From Phycisphaerales bacterium (lineage in GTDB: Bacteria > Planctomycetota > Phycisphaerae > Phycisphaerales > UBA1924), in assembly GCA_029260335.1 (NCBI GenBank), contig JAJDDL010000046.1, positions 1-7,485 of the forward strand: a stretch of DNA of 7,485 nt, written 5' to 3'. The notes under the pieces were generated by a model. The model was given only the letters and a program-made list of their open reading frames with translations, had not been told where the DNA came from and ran no database searches. This document shows positions 1 through 6,197 of this stretch, piece after piece (the first letter of the stretch is position 1; each line of letters opens with the position of its first letter). The position numbers were made by a program, and so were the translations under genes.

Positions 1-1020
1 GGGCTCGTGAAACTCTCCGCAGACTCAGGCCTGGGCGGCCCCTCGCTGGAAGAACTCGCCCAACAACTCCAGGCGTTCATGATCTCCACCTACGAGCGGA
101 GATACGAGGCCGCCGCGGGCACCTTCCAGCCCCCCATGCCCAAGATCAACGTGTATGCTAGCACCTGGCGCACTCTGGACGAGTTGCGACAGATCGAGAG
201 CCTGGGCGTCAGCGCAGTCCAACTGCCCGGCAACCGCCAGCTGCGCTTTGCCGACTACGTCATGAGCGTTCGCGAGCTCAACCCCGATCAGGACGCCGGC
301 CCGCAGCAGGGTGTGCTGGAAGTCGAGTATCGCGTGGAGAATCAGTTCGCCGGGACGCTGTCGTTCGTGCGCGTTTTGGATGTGCGCACCGAGTCCGCCG
401 CCGAGAGCCTGGAAGAGGTGCGTGAGCAAGCCGGGACCGATCTGCGATCCATGCTTGGGTATCAGACGCTCCAGGGACGAGTCTCTGAGTTCAGCGCACT
501 GGCCGTGGCAGACGGGCTTGCAGCGGTCGGCGAGCTCTTCGCCGATGCGCCTGAGGATGACGCCGCTGATGAGTCTGAGGATGATCCGCAAGACCCCCCC
601 GCTTTGCCGAAGCTCCCGATCCCGGTGCAAAGCGGCGCAAGCGTGCTCGGCGGCCAGCTCACCGGACGATTCGGTTCGCAGGAGATCAACGAGCCCGATC
701 TGGTTGAGCGCATCGAAGCACTGGTCGAGGGCCTCGATCCCACCTCCGATACGAGCGAGGTTCCGGCGAGCGATCGGACCATCGCGATGGCACTGCCCAA
801 GCGGTTGGGCGTTGCGGTAGTGCAGGTCTCCTGGGTCCGGCCGATGACAATCGAGGCGTACCGCTCCCAAGCGGGCTCCCAAGCCGCGAACCGCGCACCG
901 CTCGCATCCATCGACGCTCAAGCCGCGTTCTCCTTGGAGGCCATGGTGCAGCGTCTGAAAGTGCGCAGAGCCGATGGCGACCCGGTGCTGGATGACGACG
1001 AGACGGCGTCGGCAGGCTGA
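1..1020 (+). CDS. Hypothetical protein, probably 5'-truncated by the window edge
   Basis: I do not recognise this family. The frame is open from the first base; the first possible start is a GTG at 7, giving 337 residues, but only six bases precede it, so a ribosome site cannot be judged and the true start may lie outside. Numbering from that GTG, residues 14-38 look helical, and 47-127 look like an alpha/beta domain rich in short strands (for example around VLEVEYRV and LSFVRVLDVR). Residues 180-206 form an acidic then proline-rich linker (DDAADESEDDPQDPP), and a second folded part follows from about 207 to 325. There is no signal peptide, membrane span or familiar catalytic motif in the visible part. 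The linker suggests two soluble domains. The DUF1294 gene starts 11 bases after the stop on the same strand, so the two may be co-transcribed. The coding call is firm; the function is unknown. Confidence 0.8.
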   Translation, partial: GLVKLSADSGLGGPSLEELAQQLQAFMISTYERRYEAAAGTFQPPMPKINVYASTWRTLDELRQIESLGVSAVQLPGNRQLRFADYVMSVRELNPDQDAGPQQGVLEVEYRVENQFAGTLSFVRVLDVRTESAAESLEEVREQAGTDLRSMLGYQTLQGRVSEFSALAVADGLAAVGELFADAPEDDAADESEDDPQDPPALPKLPIPVQSGASVLGGQLTGRFGSQEINEPDLVERIEALVEGLDPTSDTSEVPASDRTIAMALPKRLGVAVVQVSWVRPMTIEAYRSQAGSQAANRAPLASIDAQAAFSLEAMVQRLKVRRADGDPVLDDDETASAG

Positions 1021-1031
1021 ATACTTGCGAC

Positions 1032-1313
1032 ATGCCGCCCTGGCTGCTTATCCCGGCGTGGTACGTCCTCGCGAGCGTTGTGTCATTTGGCATGTACTGG
1101 CAAGACAAGATCCGTGCGCGCAAAGGCAAGTGGCGAACACGCGAGCGGACGCTCCTGCTGATCGACTTGCTTGGCGGCTGGCCCGGTGGATACGCGGCTC
1201 AGCGATTCATCCGCCACAAGACGCGCGACCGGAAGTTCCAGATCCAGTTTTGGCTCATCGTGATCACGCACCTGATGCTCTGGGTCTTGATCACGTGGGC
1301 GCTCATCAGGTAG
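1032..1313 (+). CDS. DUF1294 family small membrane protein
   Basis: This 93-residue protein matches the DUF1294 pattern: a first membrane helix (about residues 4-22) ending in a Y-W-Q-D-K segment, a basic stretch with WRTRERTLL, the signature GGWPGG (about 56-61), then the Q-R-F-x-R-H-K-T run, and a final hydrophobic helix (about 73-92). The family is a small inner-membrane protein of unknown function, sometimes fused to a cold-shock domain in other bacteria; here it stands alone at the usual short length. It begins 11 bases after the upstream gene with no clear Shine-Dalgarno sequence, so it may depend on translation of that gene. Its stop lies six bases from the end of the convergent MATE gene. 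The family call is secure from motifs; no function can be assigned. Confidence 0.87.
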   Translation: MPPWLLIPAWYVLASVVSFGMYWQDKIRARKGKWRTRERTLLLIDLLGGWPGGYAAQRFIRHKTRDRKFQIQFWLIVITHLMLWVLITWALIR

Positions 1314-1319
1314 CTCGCA

Positions 1320-2930
1320 TCACACTTTGGCTTTGACCCATGAGCCATTGAGATAGCGGATCCCAAAGGCGACAAAGCGAACGAGCAACTCGCCACAGAG
1401 CGCGATCCACACGCCCACAAGTCCCAGTTCGCTCGGGCTGGGATTGTGCAAGATCAGGCCGTTGGGAAGCGTGAAGTCGATCCCGCTTAAGAAGTAGACC
1501 GCCGGCAGGCGGACCAGATACGTGGAGACCCATGTGATCGCCATGACCGCGCGGACGTCGCCCGCGCCACGCAGGCCGCCGCGCATCACGAGCATGAGCC
1601 CGAATGGCAGTTGCACGGCACCGCAGATCATGAGCAAAGTCGGGGTCTGCTCCATGTGCTCGGGCAAGCTCGAGAACAGCCCGACGACGATGCCCGGGAT
1701 CAGCAGAAAAAACAGCCCCATGATGCCCATGAGCACCCCGCCGATCATCGCGCAGCGCCCGATTGCGTGGCGGGCAAAGGTCGAACTCCCAGCGCCGAGG
1801 TATTGGCCCACAAGTGTCGCCGCGGCCATGCCCATCGCAAATCCAGGCATGAAGCTGATCGCCTCAACGCGAATCGCCACGATGTGCTTGCCGAGCATGG
1901 ATTCGCCCAGTTGCCCGACGATCAGCAGGACCGCGAAGTTTCCGATCCACATGCCAAAGGTCTCGATGTAGTTGGGAATGCCGAGCCTCAAAAGGCGATA
2001 GAGCGTGACGCGATGAGGCTTCAAACGTTTGCGTCGAAGCCGCACGCCCGACTTGCCGGTGATAAGCAGGCCAAGCACGAGCACCGCGCCGACGGCGTGA
2101 GCCACCACGGTTCCGATCGCGATCCCCGCAACGCCTAGATTGAAGTCGAACGGATTGGCGACGAGCGTTTTGCGGATCGCTTCGCCCTCTTCCATCGCGA
2201 CATAGGTGAGATCAACGCCGACCATCGACCAGCTCGCGACGATGTTGACGAGGTTCACCACGAGCATGATGATCAAAGGACGGAACGAATCGCCCGCTCC
2301 GCGCACACAGGAAGTGCCGCCGAAGACGATGCCCATCAGCGGCACGCTCGCCGCGATCAGACCCAGGTACACCTCGAACGCCTCGCGAGCTTCGGGCCCG
2401 AGATTCAGCATCGAAGCGACCGGCTTGATGAGCAGCAGGATCACGCCCATGACCCCAATCCCGATGAGCACCTGCAAAAGCATGGATTGACCAACGGCCG
2501 CGTCCGCCGCCGCCATCCGCCCCTTGCCTATCGCGCGGCTGATCAGCGCAGTGCTGCCAACGCCGATGGCCATGATGGTCAGGCCGATGAACCACTGGAC
2601 GTATGCCGCCCCGCCGATGGCATCGGCTTGGGCGACGCCCAACTCGGTCGCGAGCCGCGTGTCGGTCCAGCCCACGAGCCAGTTGAGCAGGGTCTCGACG
2701 ACGATGGGCCAGCTCAGGACCCAGATCGCCCGATTCATGGTCAGGCCTGCGAGCCGGCCTGACTTGAGGCGGCCATCTTCGGTCAGGCCTCGCGGGGTGT
2801 CACCATCGGTGTGGATGGGCGGCGTCCAGCCGGTCGGCGGTTCACCGCTAGGGTCGCACATGGACGGATCCAACACCTTGCGAGACTCATCTGACCCGCA
2901 TTGATCGTCTCGCGGGCTGTGCTCATCCAT
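1320..2930 (-). CDS. MATE-family multidrug/Na+ efflux transporter
   Basis: This 536-residue polytopic protein has the multidrug and toxic compound extrusion fold: two MatE halves (about residues 65-285 and 300-515) with around twelve hydrophobic helices. Visible family features include the opening L-S-W-P-I-V-V-E helix, the G-x-G-S-T-A-L-I-S-R-A-I-G-K-G segment after the second helix, the C-V-R-G-A-G-D segment and its repeat-half partner M-R-G-G-L-R-G-A-G-D near residue 460. Such proteins export cationic drugs or metabolites, driven by Na+ or H+. Substrate and coupling ion cannot be read here. Residues 1-64 are a hydrophilic, Pro/Asp-rich extension before the first helix, longer than usual. 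I keep the start at 2930 because AAGGAG lies 11 bases upstream, whereas Met65 (2738) has no good ribosome site. The gene converges on DUF1294 with a six-base gap and no room for a separate terminator. Confidence 0.93.
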   Translation of the reverse strand: MDEHSPRDDQCGSDESRKVLDPSMCDPSGEPPTGWTPPIHTDGDTPRGLTEDGRLKSGRLAGLTMNRAIWVLSWPIVVETLLNWLVGWTDTRLATELGVAQADAIGGAAYVQWFIGLTIMAIGVGSTALISRAIGKGRMAAADAAVGQSMLLQVLIGIGVMGVILLLIKPVASMLNLGPEAREAFEVYLGLIAASVPLMGIVFGGTSCVRGAGDSFRPLIIMLVVNLVNIVASWSMVGVDLTYVAMEEGEAIRKTLVANPFDFNLGVAGIAIGTVVAHAVGAVLVLGLLITGKSGVRLRRKRLKPHRVTLYRLLRLGIPNYIETFGMWIGNFAVLLIVGQLGESMLGKHIVAIRVEAISFMPGFAMGMAAATLVGQYLGAGSSTFARHAIGRCAMIGGVLMGIMGLFFLLIPGIVVGLFSSLPEHMEQTPTLLMICGAVQLPFGLMLVMRGGLRGAGDVRAVMAITWVSTYLVRLPAVYFLSGIDFTLPNGLILHNPSPSELGLVGVWIALCGELLVRFVAFGIRYLNGSWVKAKV

Positions 2931-2941
2931 GAGTCTGGGGG

Positions 2942-2947
2942 CTCCTT
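2942..2947 (-). promoter_or_regulatory. Ribosome binding site of the MATE gene
   Basis: On the minus strand this reads AAGGAG, 11 bases before the ATG at 2930. The spacing is a little long, but it is the only good Shine-Dalgarno sequence near any candidate start, so it favours keeping the 64-residue N-terminal extension. Confidence 0.5.
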
Positions 2948-3092
2948 GATCCGGAGATGGATGGTAGCCGCGAACGAGAACCCCCTAACCGCAAGAGAAT
3001 CAATGGGTTCTCCAGGGTTGTGCCCATCCGCCTTTCACCGTAGAACACCTGCAAATCCCCCAGCCAAGTATTCACGGGTACGGAAAATATAC

Positions 3093-3152
3093 ATGAGCGA
3101 TTCTGCGATTCAGATGGTTGGTGGCCCGCTGCCTTTCTCGTCTTCGGCATGA
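3093..3152 (+). CDS. Possible 19-residue leader ORF overlapping the next start
   Basis: An ATG at 3093 opens a 19-codon frame whose TGA at 3150-3152 overlaps the ATG at 3149 as ATGA, the classic arrangement for stop-start translational coupling. Upstream there is only a weak purine run (GGAAAA) as a ribosome site. The peptide is unremarkable. It may be a coupling leader. Alternatively, it may be the true N-terminus of the following membrane protein separated by a one-base frameshift. It could also be chance. I list it because the downstream start has no ribosome site of its own. Confidence 0.2.
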   Translation: MSDSAIQMVGGPLPFSSSA

Positions 3153-3403
3153 ATGCGGTCATGTACTACTGGACGACCTTCAACGCGTTCAGTAACGATG
3201 CAATGGGGTACGGCTGGTGCAGCGTCCTTGGCCACGTGATTCCGTTTATCGCGATTGCAAACCTGATATACGGCCTCTTTGTAACCGATAGCCGCACCTT
3301 GCGATGGGCCTACGCGTCGTGGTTTCTCGCCGAGATTGCGATGATCATGTTTCTGTTTGTGCACGGCATCGAGTTGCTTGATAACGCGATGACTGATCCG
3401 TAG
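3149..3403 (+). CDS. Small hypothetical membrane protein, start uncertain
   Basis: I do not recognise the family. From the ATG at 3149 the product is 84 residues with two clear hydrophobic helices, about 24-45 (around VIPFIAIANLIYGLF) and 55-78 (around FLAEIAMIMFLFVHG), joined by a short charged loop (T-D-S-R-T-L-R). The same frame stays open upstream to 3044 and encodes another hydrophobic run just before the start (W-W-P-A-A-F-L-V-F-G). That run joins MNAVMYYW into what looks like a first membrane helix, but the upstream stretch has no ATG, GTG or TTG. There is no Shine-Dalgarno sequence before 3149. The gene may therefore be 5'-damaged, carry a sequencing frameshift, or be coupled to the leader ORF at 3093. 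It ends 12 bases from the convergent MeaB fusion. Hydrophobic pattern and aromatic content favour a real protein over a chance frame. Confidence 0.55.
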   Translation: MNAVMYYWTTFNAFSNDAMGYGWCSVLGHVIPFIAIANLIYGLFVTDSRTLRWAYASWFLAEIAMIMFLFVHGIELLDNAMTDP

Positions 3404-3415
3404 CGATAGCCTGCC

Positions 3416-4579
3416 TTACAGAAGCAAGCCTTCCAACAGCTCTGCAATTCCCTGCCCGTGCGTCGCGATCGTCTCGAACACCGGCCGCGCGCCCGACACA
3501 TCGCGCAAATCCCGCACGAGTTCATTCTCGCCCGGGTGATCCGCCTTGTTGCACACGAATATATCGGCGATCTCCAGGATCCCGGCCTTGTCCATCTGCA
3601 CCGCATCGCCCATCCCAGGCGTGAGCACGACAACCGTCTTATCGACGTAATCGCGTATCCGCGTCTCGTTCTGGCCAGCACCGACGGTCTCGACAAAGAG
3701 CGTGTCGATGGAGCCGCCCGAGCCGCCCTCGCCCGAGCCTCCAATGAGCTCGATGATCTCTTCGAGCCCGTGGTAGTCTTCGCCTCGGATCGCGAGGCTG
3801 TGATAGAAGATCCGACCGTCGAGGCGATTGAAATCGACCCGCAATCGGTCGCCGAGCAAGGCTCCGTTGGTGATCGGGCTCATCGGATCAAACGCGACGA
3901 CACCGACGCGTCCGATGGAGCGATCGTCTTCGCTCTGTCGGCTGAGTTCGCTCGCGAGTTGCGCAACAAGCGTGCTCTTACCCGCGCCGGGCGAACCCGT
4001 GATGCCGATCACGCGCTTCGGACGCCTGCGCGTGACATTGGCGCGCAAGCCCTTGCCATCGTGCTCGCGCGAGATATCGCGCGCGAGTTGTGCATCCGAA
4101 TCGCCGCTCGCGATGATCGGCTCGCGCTCGCGCACGCTTGACCGCACCGCTTCGACGATATCCTCCAGCCCAACCCCGGTCGTGAAGCACGCGCTGACGC
4201 CCGCTTCGATCAGCTTGGGGATATCTTCCTGAGGCAAGATGCCGCCCATTTGCACCGGAATGTCACCCCGCCCGACCGCCTTGAGCTCCTTGAGAAGCTG
4301 CGGCCCGAGCGCCAGGTGCGAGTTGCTCATCATGCTCGCGGCGATCACGTCCACGTCCTCATCGCGGGCGCTGATCGCCAGGCTCCGAGGGGTCTGCCAG
4401 AGCCCGGAGTAGATCACGTGCACGCCCGAATCGCGCAACGCCCGGGCGATGACCTTCACGCCCCGATCGTGCCCGTCCAGGCCCATCTTGCCCAGCAGCA
4501 CACGTGGGCGGTGCGGCAAGTCGGCGCAGCGGTCCTTCTTCTCAAACTCACTCGTCGGCGTGCTCAGCGATCGACCCAT
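3416..4579 (-). CDS. Cobalamin-binding domain fused to MeaB-type GTPase (acyl-CoA mutase chaperone)
   Basis: The 387-residue product has two domains. Residues 25-150 are a B12-binding domain of the methylmalonyl-CoA mutase type: D-G-H-D-R-G at 35-40 is the D-x-H-x-x-G motif with the cobalt-ligating His37, S-M-M at 82-84 stands where S-x-L is usual, and GG is at 112-113. Residues 188-387 are a MeaB/ArgK G domain: Walker A GSPGAGKST (195-203), DP at 231-232, LGDR (242-245), the switch segment ETVGAGQNE (297-305) and the guanine motif NKAD (344-347). MeaB-type GTPases gate cobalamin loading and protect B12-dependent mutases. A Gly/Ser-rich insert (281-290) precedes the switch strand. The protein stops right after the G domain, without the dimerisation arm of free MeaB, and carries no mutase barrel. 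It resembles the front half of IcmF, so a catalytic partner elsewhere is inferred. I start at 4579 because GGAGG precedes that ATG; a longer frame to 4702 would run into the divergent uspA gene. Confidence 0.9.
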   Translation of the reverse strand: MGRSLSTPTSEFEKKDRCADLPHRPRVLLGKMGLDGHDRGVKVIARALRDSGVHVIYSGLWQTPRSLAISARDEDVDVIAASMMSNSHLALGPQLLKELKAVGRGDIPVQMGGILPQEDIPKLIEAGVSACFTTGVGLEDIVEAVRSSVREREPIIASGDSDAQLARDISREHDGKGLRANVTRRRPKRVIGITGSPGAGKSTLVAQLASELSRQSEDDRSIGRVGVVAFDPMSPITNGALLGDRLRVDFNRLDGRIFYHSLAIRGEDYHGLEEIIELIGGSGEGGSGGSIDTLFVETVGAGQNETRIRDYVDKTVVVLTPGMGDAVQMDKAGILEIADIFVCNKADHPGENELVRDLRDVSGARPVFETIATHGQGIAELLEGLLL

Positions 4580-4583
4580 TGTG

Positions 4584-4588
4584 CCTCC
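4584..4588 (-). promoter_or_regulatory. Ribosome binding site of the B12-domain/MeaB gene
   Basis: The minus strand reads GGAGG four bases before the ATG at 4579. The spacer is short, but the site is strong, and the B12-binding domain begins about 25 residues later. This decides the start against upstream ATGs at 4684, 4699 and 4702. Confidence 0.6.
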
Positions 4589-4664
4589 GGAATTGTGCCT
4601 GCAGATCCACCCGATCGTATTCGCCCCGAACCGCTCGATGCGGCCCAAGGGATTCCCCGTGGTG

Positions 4665-4673
4665 TGATATACT
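4665..4673 (+). promoter_or_regulatory. Extended -10 promoter of uspA, almost leaderless
   Basis: TGATATACT is a TG-n-TATACT extended -10 element (five of six bases match TATAAT). No convincing -35 lies 16-18 bases upstream, as is common for extended -10 promoters. Transcription would start near 4680, only a few bases before the ATG at 4683, and no Shine-Dalgarno sequence is visible. The message is therefore predicted to be leaderless or nearly so. Confidence 0.5.
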
Positions 4674-4682
4674 CTGAGTACC

Positions 4683-5522
4683 ATGCCAATTGATCGCATC
4701 ATCGTCCCCTATGACGCATCAGAACTCTCTCGCGAGGCGTTTGCATACGCCCTGGAGCTCGCCAAGGCGTCCCAATGCGAGATCACGATCCTGCGCGTGA
4801 TCGAGACAAAGATGGTGATCCCGATGCCGGACCCCACGATCGGCATGGTCATGGGCACGCCCCCGCCCATACCTGTGGGACCGTCCATCGAGCAGCAGCG
4901 CGAGGACGCAGCGAGGGAGTTGCCCGAAGCCGTCGCGTTCGCACGAGAGGCGGGTGTGACCTGCAAGCCCGAGCTTGCCGAGGGCGAGTTGATCGACGAA
5001 ATCGCACGCTTGGCCGGGCCCAACGACCTGATCGCGATCGGCGCAAAGGGTCGATTCGCCGACGCACGCATCGGCTCATCGACGGCGGCATTGGTGGCCG
5101 AGGCACCATGCCCGGTCATCGTTGCAACCGGCCCCTTGCGCGATCTCACTCGAATTCTCTGTGTGTTCGACGACGCGAAGCGTTCGTTGTACGCGCTGGA
5201 TTGGTCGAAGCACCTGGCCCAACAAACCGGCTGGCCGCTCACGGTCCTCGCGGTGACTCGCTTGGGTGATCAACTCTCCAAGGTGCTGCAGCACGCTCAG
5301 GACGCGGCTCCGGATGCGATGGTCGTGCACTACGGCCCCGAGGGCGATCCAGAGGCCAAGCAGATCGAGGTCGCCGCCGAGCATGCGAAATCATCGCTCC
5401 TGGTCATGGGTGCGTTCCCGGATTTCTGGCTGCACCGCTTGCTCTTCGGCGGCACCACCGACCACGTGCTGAGCCATGTGCAGGCACCGGTCGTGCTCGT
5501 GCGGCACGCGCCAAAGAACTGA
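4683..5522 (+). CDS. Universal stress protein, tandem UspA domains
   Basis: The 279-residue cytosolic protein has two UspA (Rossmann-like, adenine-nucleotide-binding class) domains. Domain 1 (about 1-149) opens with the strand IDRIIVPYDAS and its conserved Asp11, and closes with G120-A-K-G123 then G131-S132 and the APCPVIV strand. The gap between the second and third glycine is 7 residues, against 9 in the usual ATP-binding motif. Domain 2 (about 155-279) opens with TRILCVFDD and closes with G243-A-F-P246 then GGT (256-258) and QAPVVLV; Pro replaces the second glycine. Residues 44-67 form a Met/Pro-rich loop unlike standard members. UspA proteins respond to starvation and other stresses, often binding ATP or AMP, and tandem forms are common. 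The gene is divergent from the B12/MeaB fusion and converges on the lipoprotein gene. The family is certain, the ligand is not. Confidence 0.93.
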   Translation: MPIDRIIVPYDASELSREAFAYALELAKASQCEITILRVIETKMVIPMPDPTIGMVMGTPPPIPVGPSIEQQREDAARELPEAVAFAREAGVTCKPELAEGELIDEIARLAGPNDLIAIGAKGRFADARIGSSTAALVAEAPCPVIVATGPLRDLTRILCVFDDAKRSLYALDWSKHLAQQTGWPLTVLAVTRLGDQLSKVLQHAQDAAPDAMVVHYGPEGDPEAKQIEVAAEHAKSSLLVMGAFPDFWLHRLLFGGTTDHVLSHVQAPVVLVRHAPKN

Positions 5523-5542
5523 GCGAGCTGCCGCAAACAGTT

Positions 5543-6028
5543 TCAGGTGCGCGACATGGGCATCCAGATCCGCCAAGGCATGAGGTGGAGCATCATCTTG
5601 TCGCCCTTTACCTCGCCCAGGATCATCGTCTTCTTCGGCAGTTGCTCGCCGTTGAGTTCGCTGGCGAACATCTCCACGTTGGGCTCATCAATGCCGATGT
5701 AGCCCTTGAGCACATAGGTCTTGCCCCCGGCGGTGATCTGCGCATTGAACTTGCTGTCCTGCGTAATCGTGACCGATCCGCTCGCGTCGTCGGCGAGGGT
5801 GTCCTTGAAGTCCATATTCGTGTTCGCCGTAGGAAAGAACTCCTCTCCGCCGCGCACGCGGGCCAACGCGACCGCATCGACCTCCCACACGCCCCACGGA
5901 TCAAGAATCGGCTCTTCAGCCGCCCTCGCCGCGGCGGCTTGCTCTGCCATCCTCGCCCGCTTTTCGGCTTCGCTCTCCTTGCATCCAATGAGTCCGAGCA
6001 CGAGAAGCGATATGAGTATCCCCCGCAT
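5543..6028 (-). CDS. Small lipoprotein, possibly lipocalin-like
   Basis: The 161-residue product begins with a lipoprotein signal: MRG, a hydrophobic core, and a lipobox L-I-G-C with the lipidated Cys at residue 16. A charged, alanine-rich helix follows (about 17-39), then the segment DPWGVWEVD and a run of likely beta strands to the end (VTITQDSKF, TYVLKGYIGI, KMMLHL). The G-x-W-E-V-D opening and alternating strands suggest a small lipocalin-like barrel, but this is shape inference and not family recognition. It should be anchored at the periplasmic face of the inner or outer membrane. The start is very well supported by a near-perfect ribosome site. It converges on uspA with 20 bases between and is divergent from the exported propeller gene. 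I do not know its function. Confidence 0.87.
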   Translation of the reverse strand: MRGILISLLVLGLIGCKESEAEKRARMAEQAAAARAAEEPILDPWGVWEVDAVALARVRGGEEFFPTANTNMDFKDTLADDASGSVTITQDSKFNAQITAGGKTYVLKGYIGIDEPNVEMFASELNGEQLPKKTMILGEVKGDKMMLHLMPWRIWMPMSRT

Positions 6029-6032
6029 CCAA

Positions 6033-6042
6033 TCACCTCCTT
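6033..6042 (-). promoter_or_regulatory. Very strong ribosome binding site of the lipoprotein gene
   Basis: The minus strand reads AAGGAGGTGA, a ten-base match to the consensus complement of the 16S rRNA tail, four bases before the ATG at 6028 (seven bases counted from the GGAGG core). It fixes the lipoprotein start and contrasts with the weak or absent sites of several neighbours. Confidence 0.75.
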
Positions 6043-6169
6043 CGAGGTCTCCAGTCTAGCTGAAACCAAGGGCGGCCTGCCAAGCCGATCTCGCGCCAGC
6101 TCCAGGGCCCGCCAAATACCCCCCAACTCTCCTGATCCCCGCCGGATCGAGGACTCGACAGGTGCTTCC

Positions 6170-6178
6170 TGATATGCT
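6170..6178 (+). promoter_or_regulatory. Probable extended -10 promoter of the propeller gene
   Basis: TGATATGCT is a TG-n-TATGCT element. It has the same spacing and nearly the same bases as the one before uspA. A TCGACA at 6155-6160 resembles a -35 box but is only 12 bases away, too close to pair with it. The predicted start near 6185 would leave a short leader around the GGAGG site. Confidence 0.35.
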
Positions 6179-6185
6179 CGCGCCT

Positions 6186-6190
6186 GGAGG
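6186..6190 (+). promoter_or_regulatory. Ribosome binding site of the propeller gene
   Basis: GGAGG lies seven bases before the ATG at 6198, ideal spacing. It rules out the in-frame GTG at 6162 and ATG at 6174, which precede it, and places the Tat motif at residue 17. Confidence 0.7.
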
Positions 6191-6197
6191 TCTCACC

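Noticed and set aside
25..921. Long minus-strand open frame of 298 codons opposite the first gene
   Set aside because: GC-rich coding DNA often leaves the opposite strand open. The translation is full of Cys, Arg and His with no domain, and the plus-strand product looks like a normal folded protein.
3071..3093. TTCACG and TATACA as a promoter before the small membrane gene
   Set aside because: The spacing is about 11 bases and each box matches only four of six positions, so it is no better than chance.
3404..3415. Bidirectional terminator between the convergent small membrane gene and MeaB fusion
   Set aside because: Only 12 bases separate the stops, and no stem with a T-run is visible there.
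3458..4141. Plus-strand open frame of 227 codons across the MeaB fusion
   Set aside because: It is the antisense shadow of a gene with unmistakable GTPase motifs. Its Arg/Asp/His-rich composition is typical of such shadows.
4580..4702. Upstream extension of the MeaB fusion to the ATG at 4702
   Set aside because: The added 41 residues resemble no part of the B12 domain, would overlap the uspA start and promoter, and have no ribosome site, while 4579 has GGAGG.
6162..6197. Earlier GTG start for the propeller protein
   Set aside because: GGAGG at 6186-6190 lies downstream of it and serves the ATG at 6198. The upstream stretch also carries the likely -10 element.
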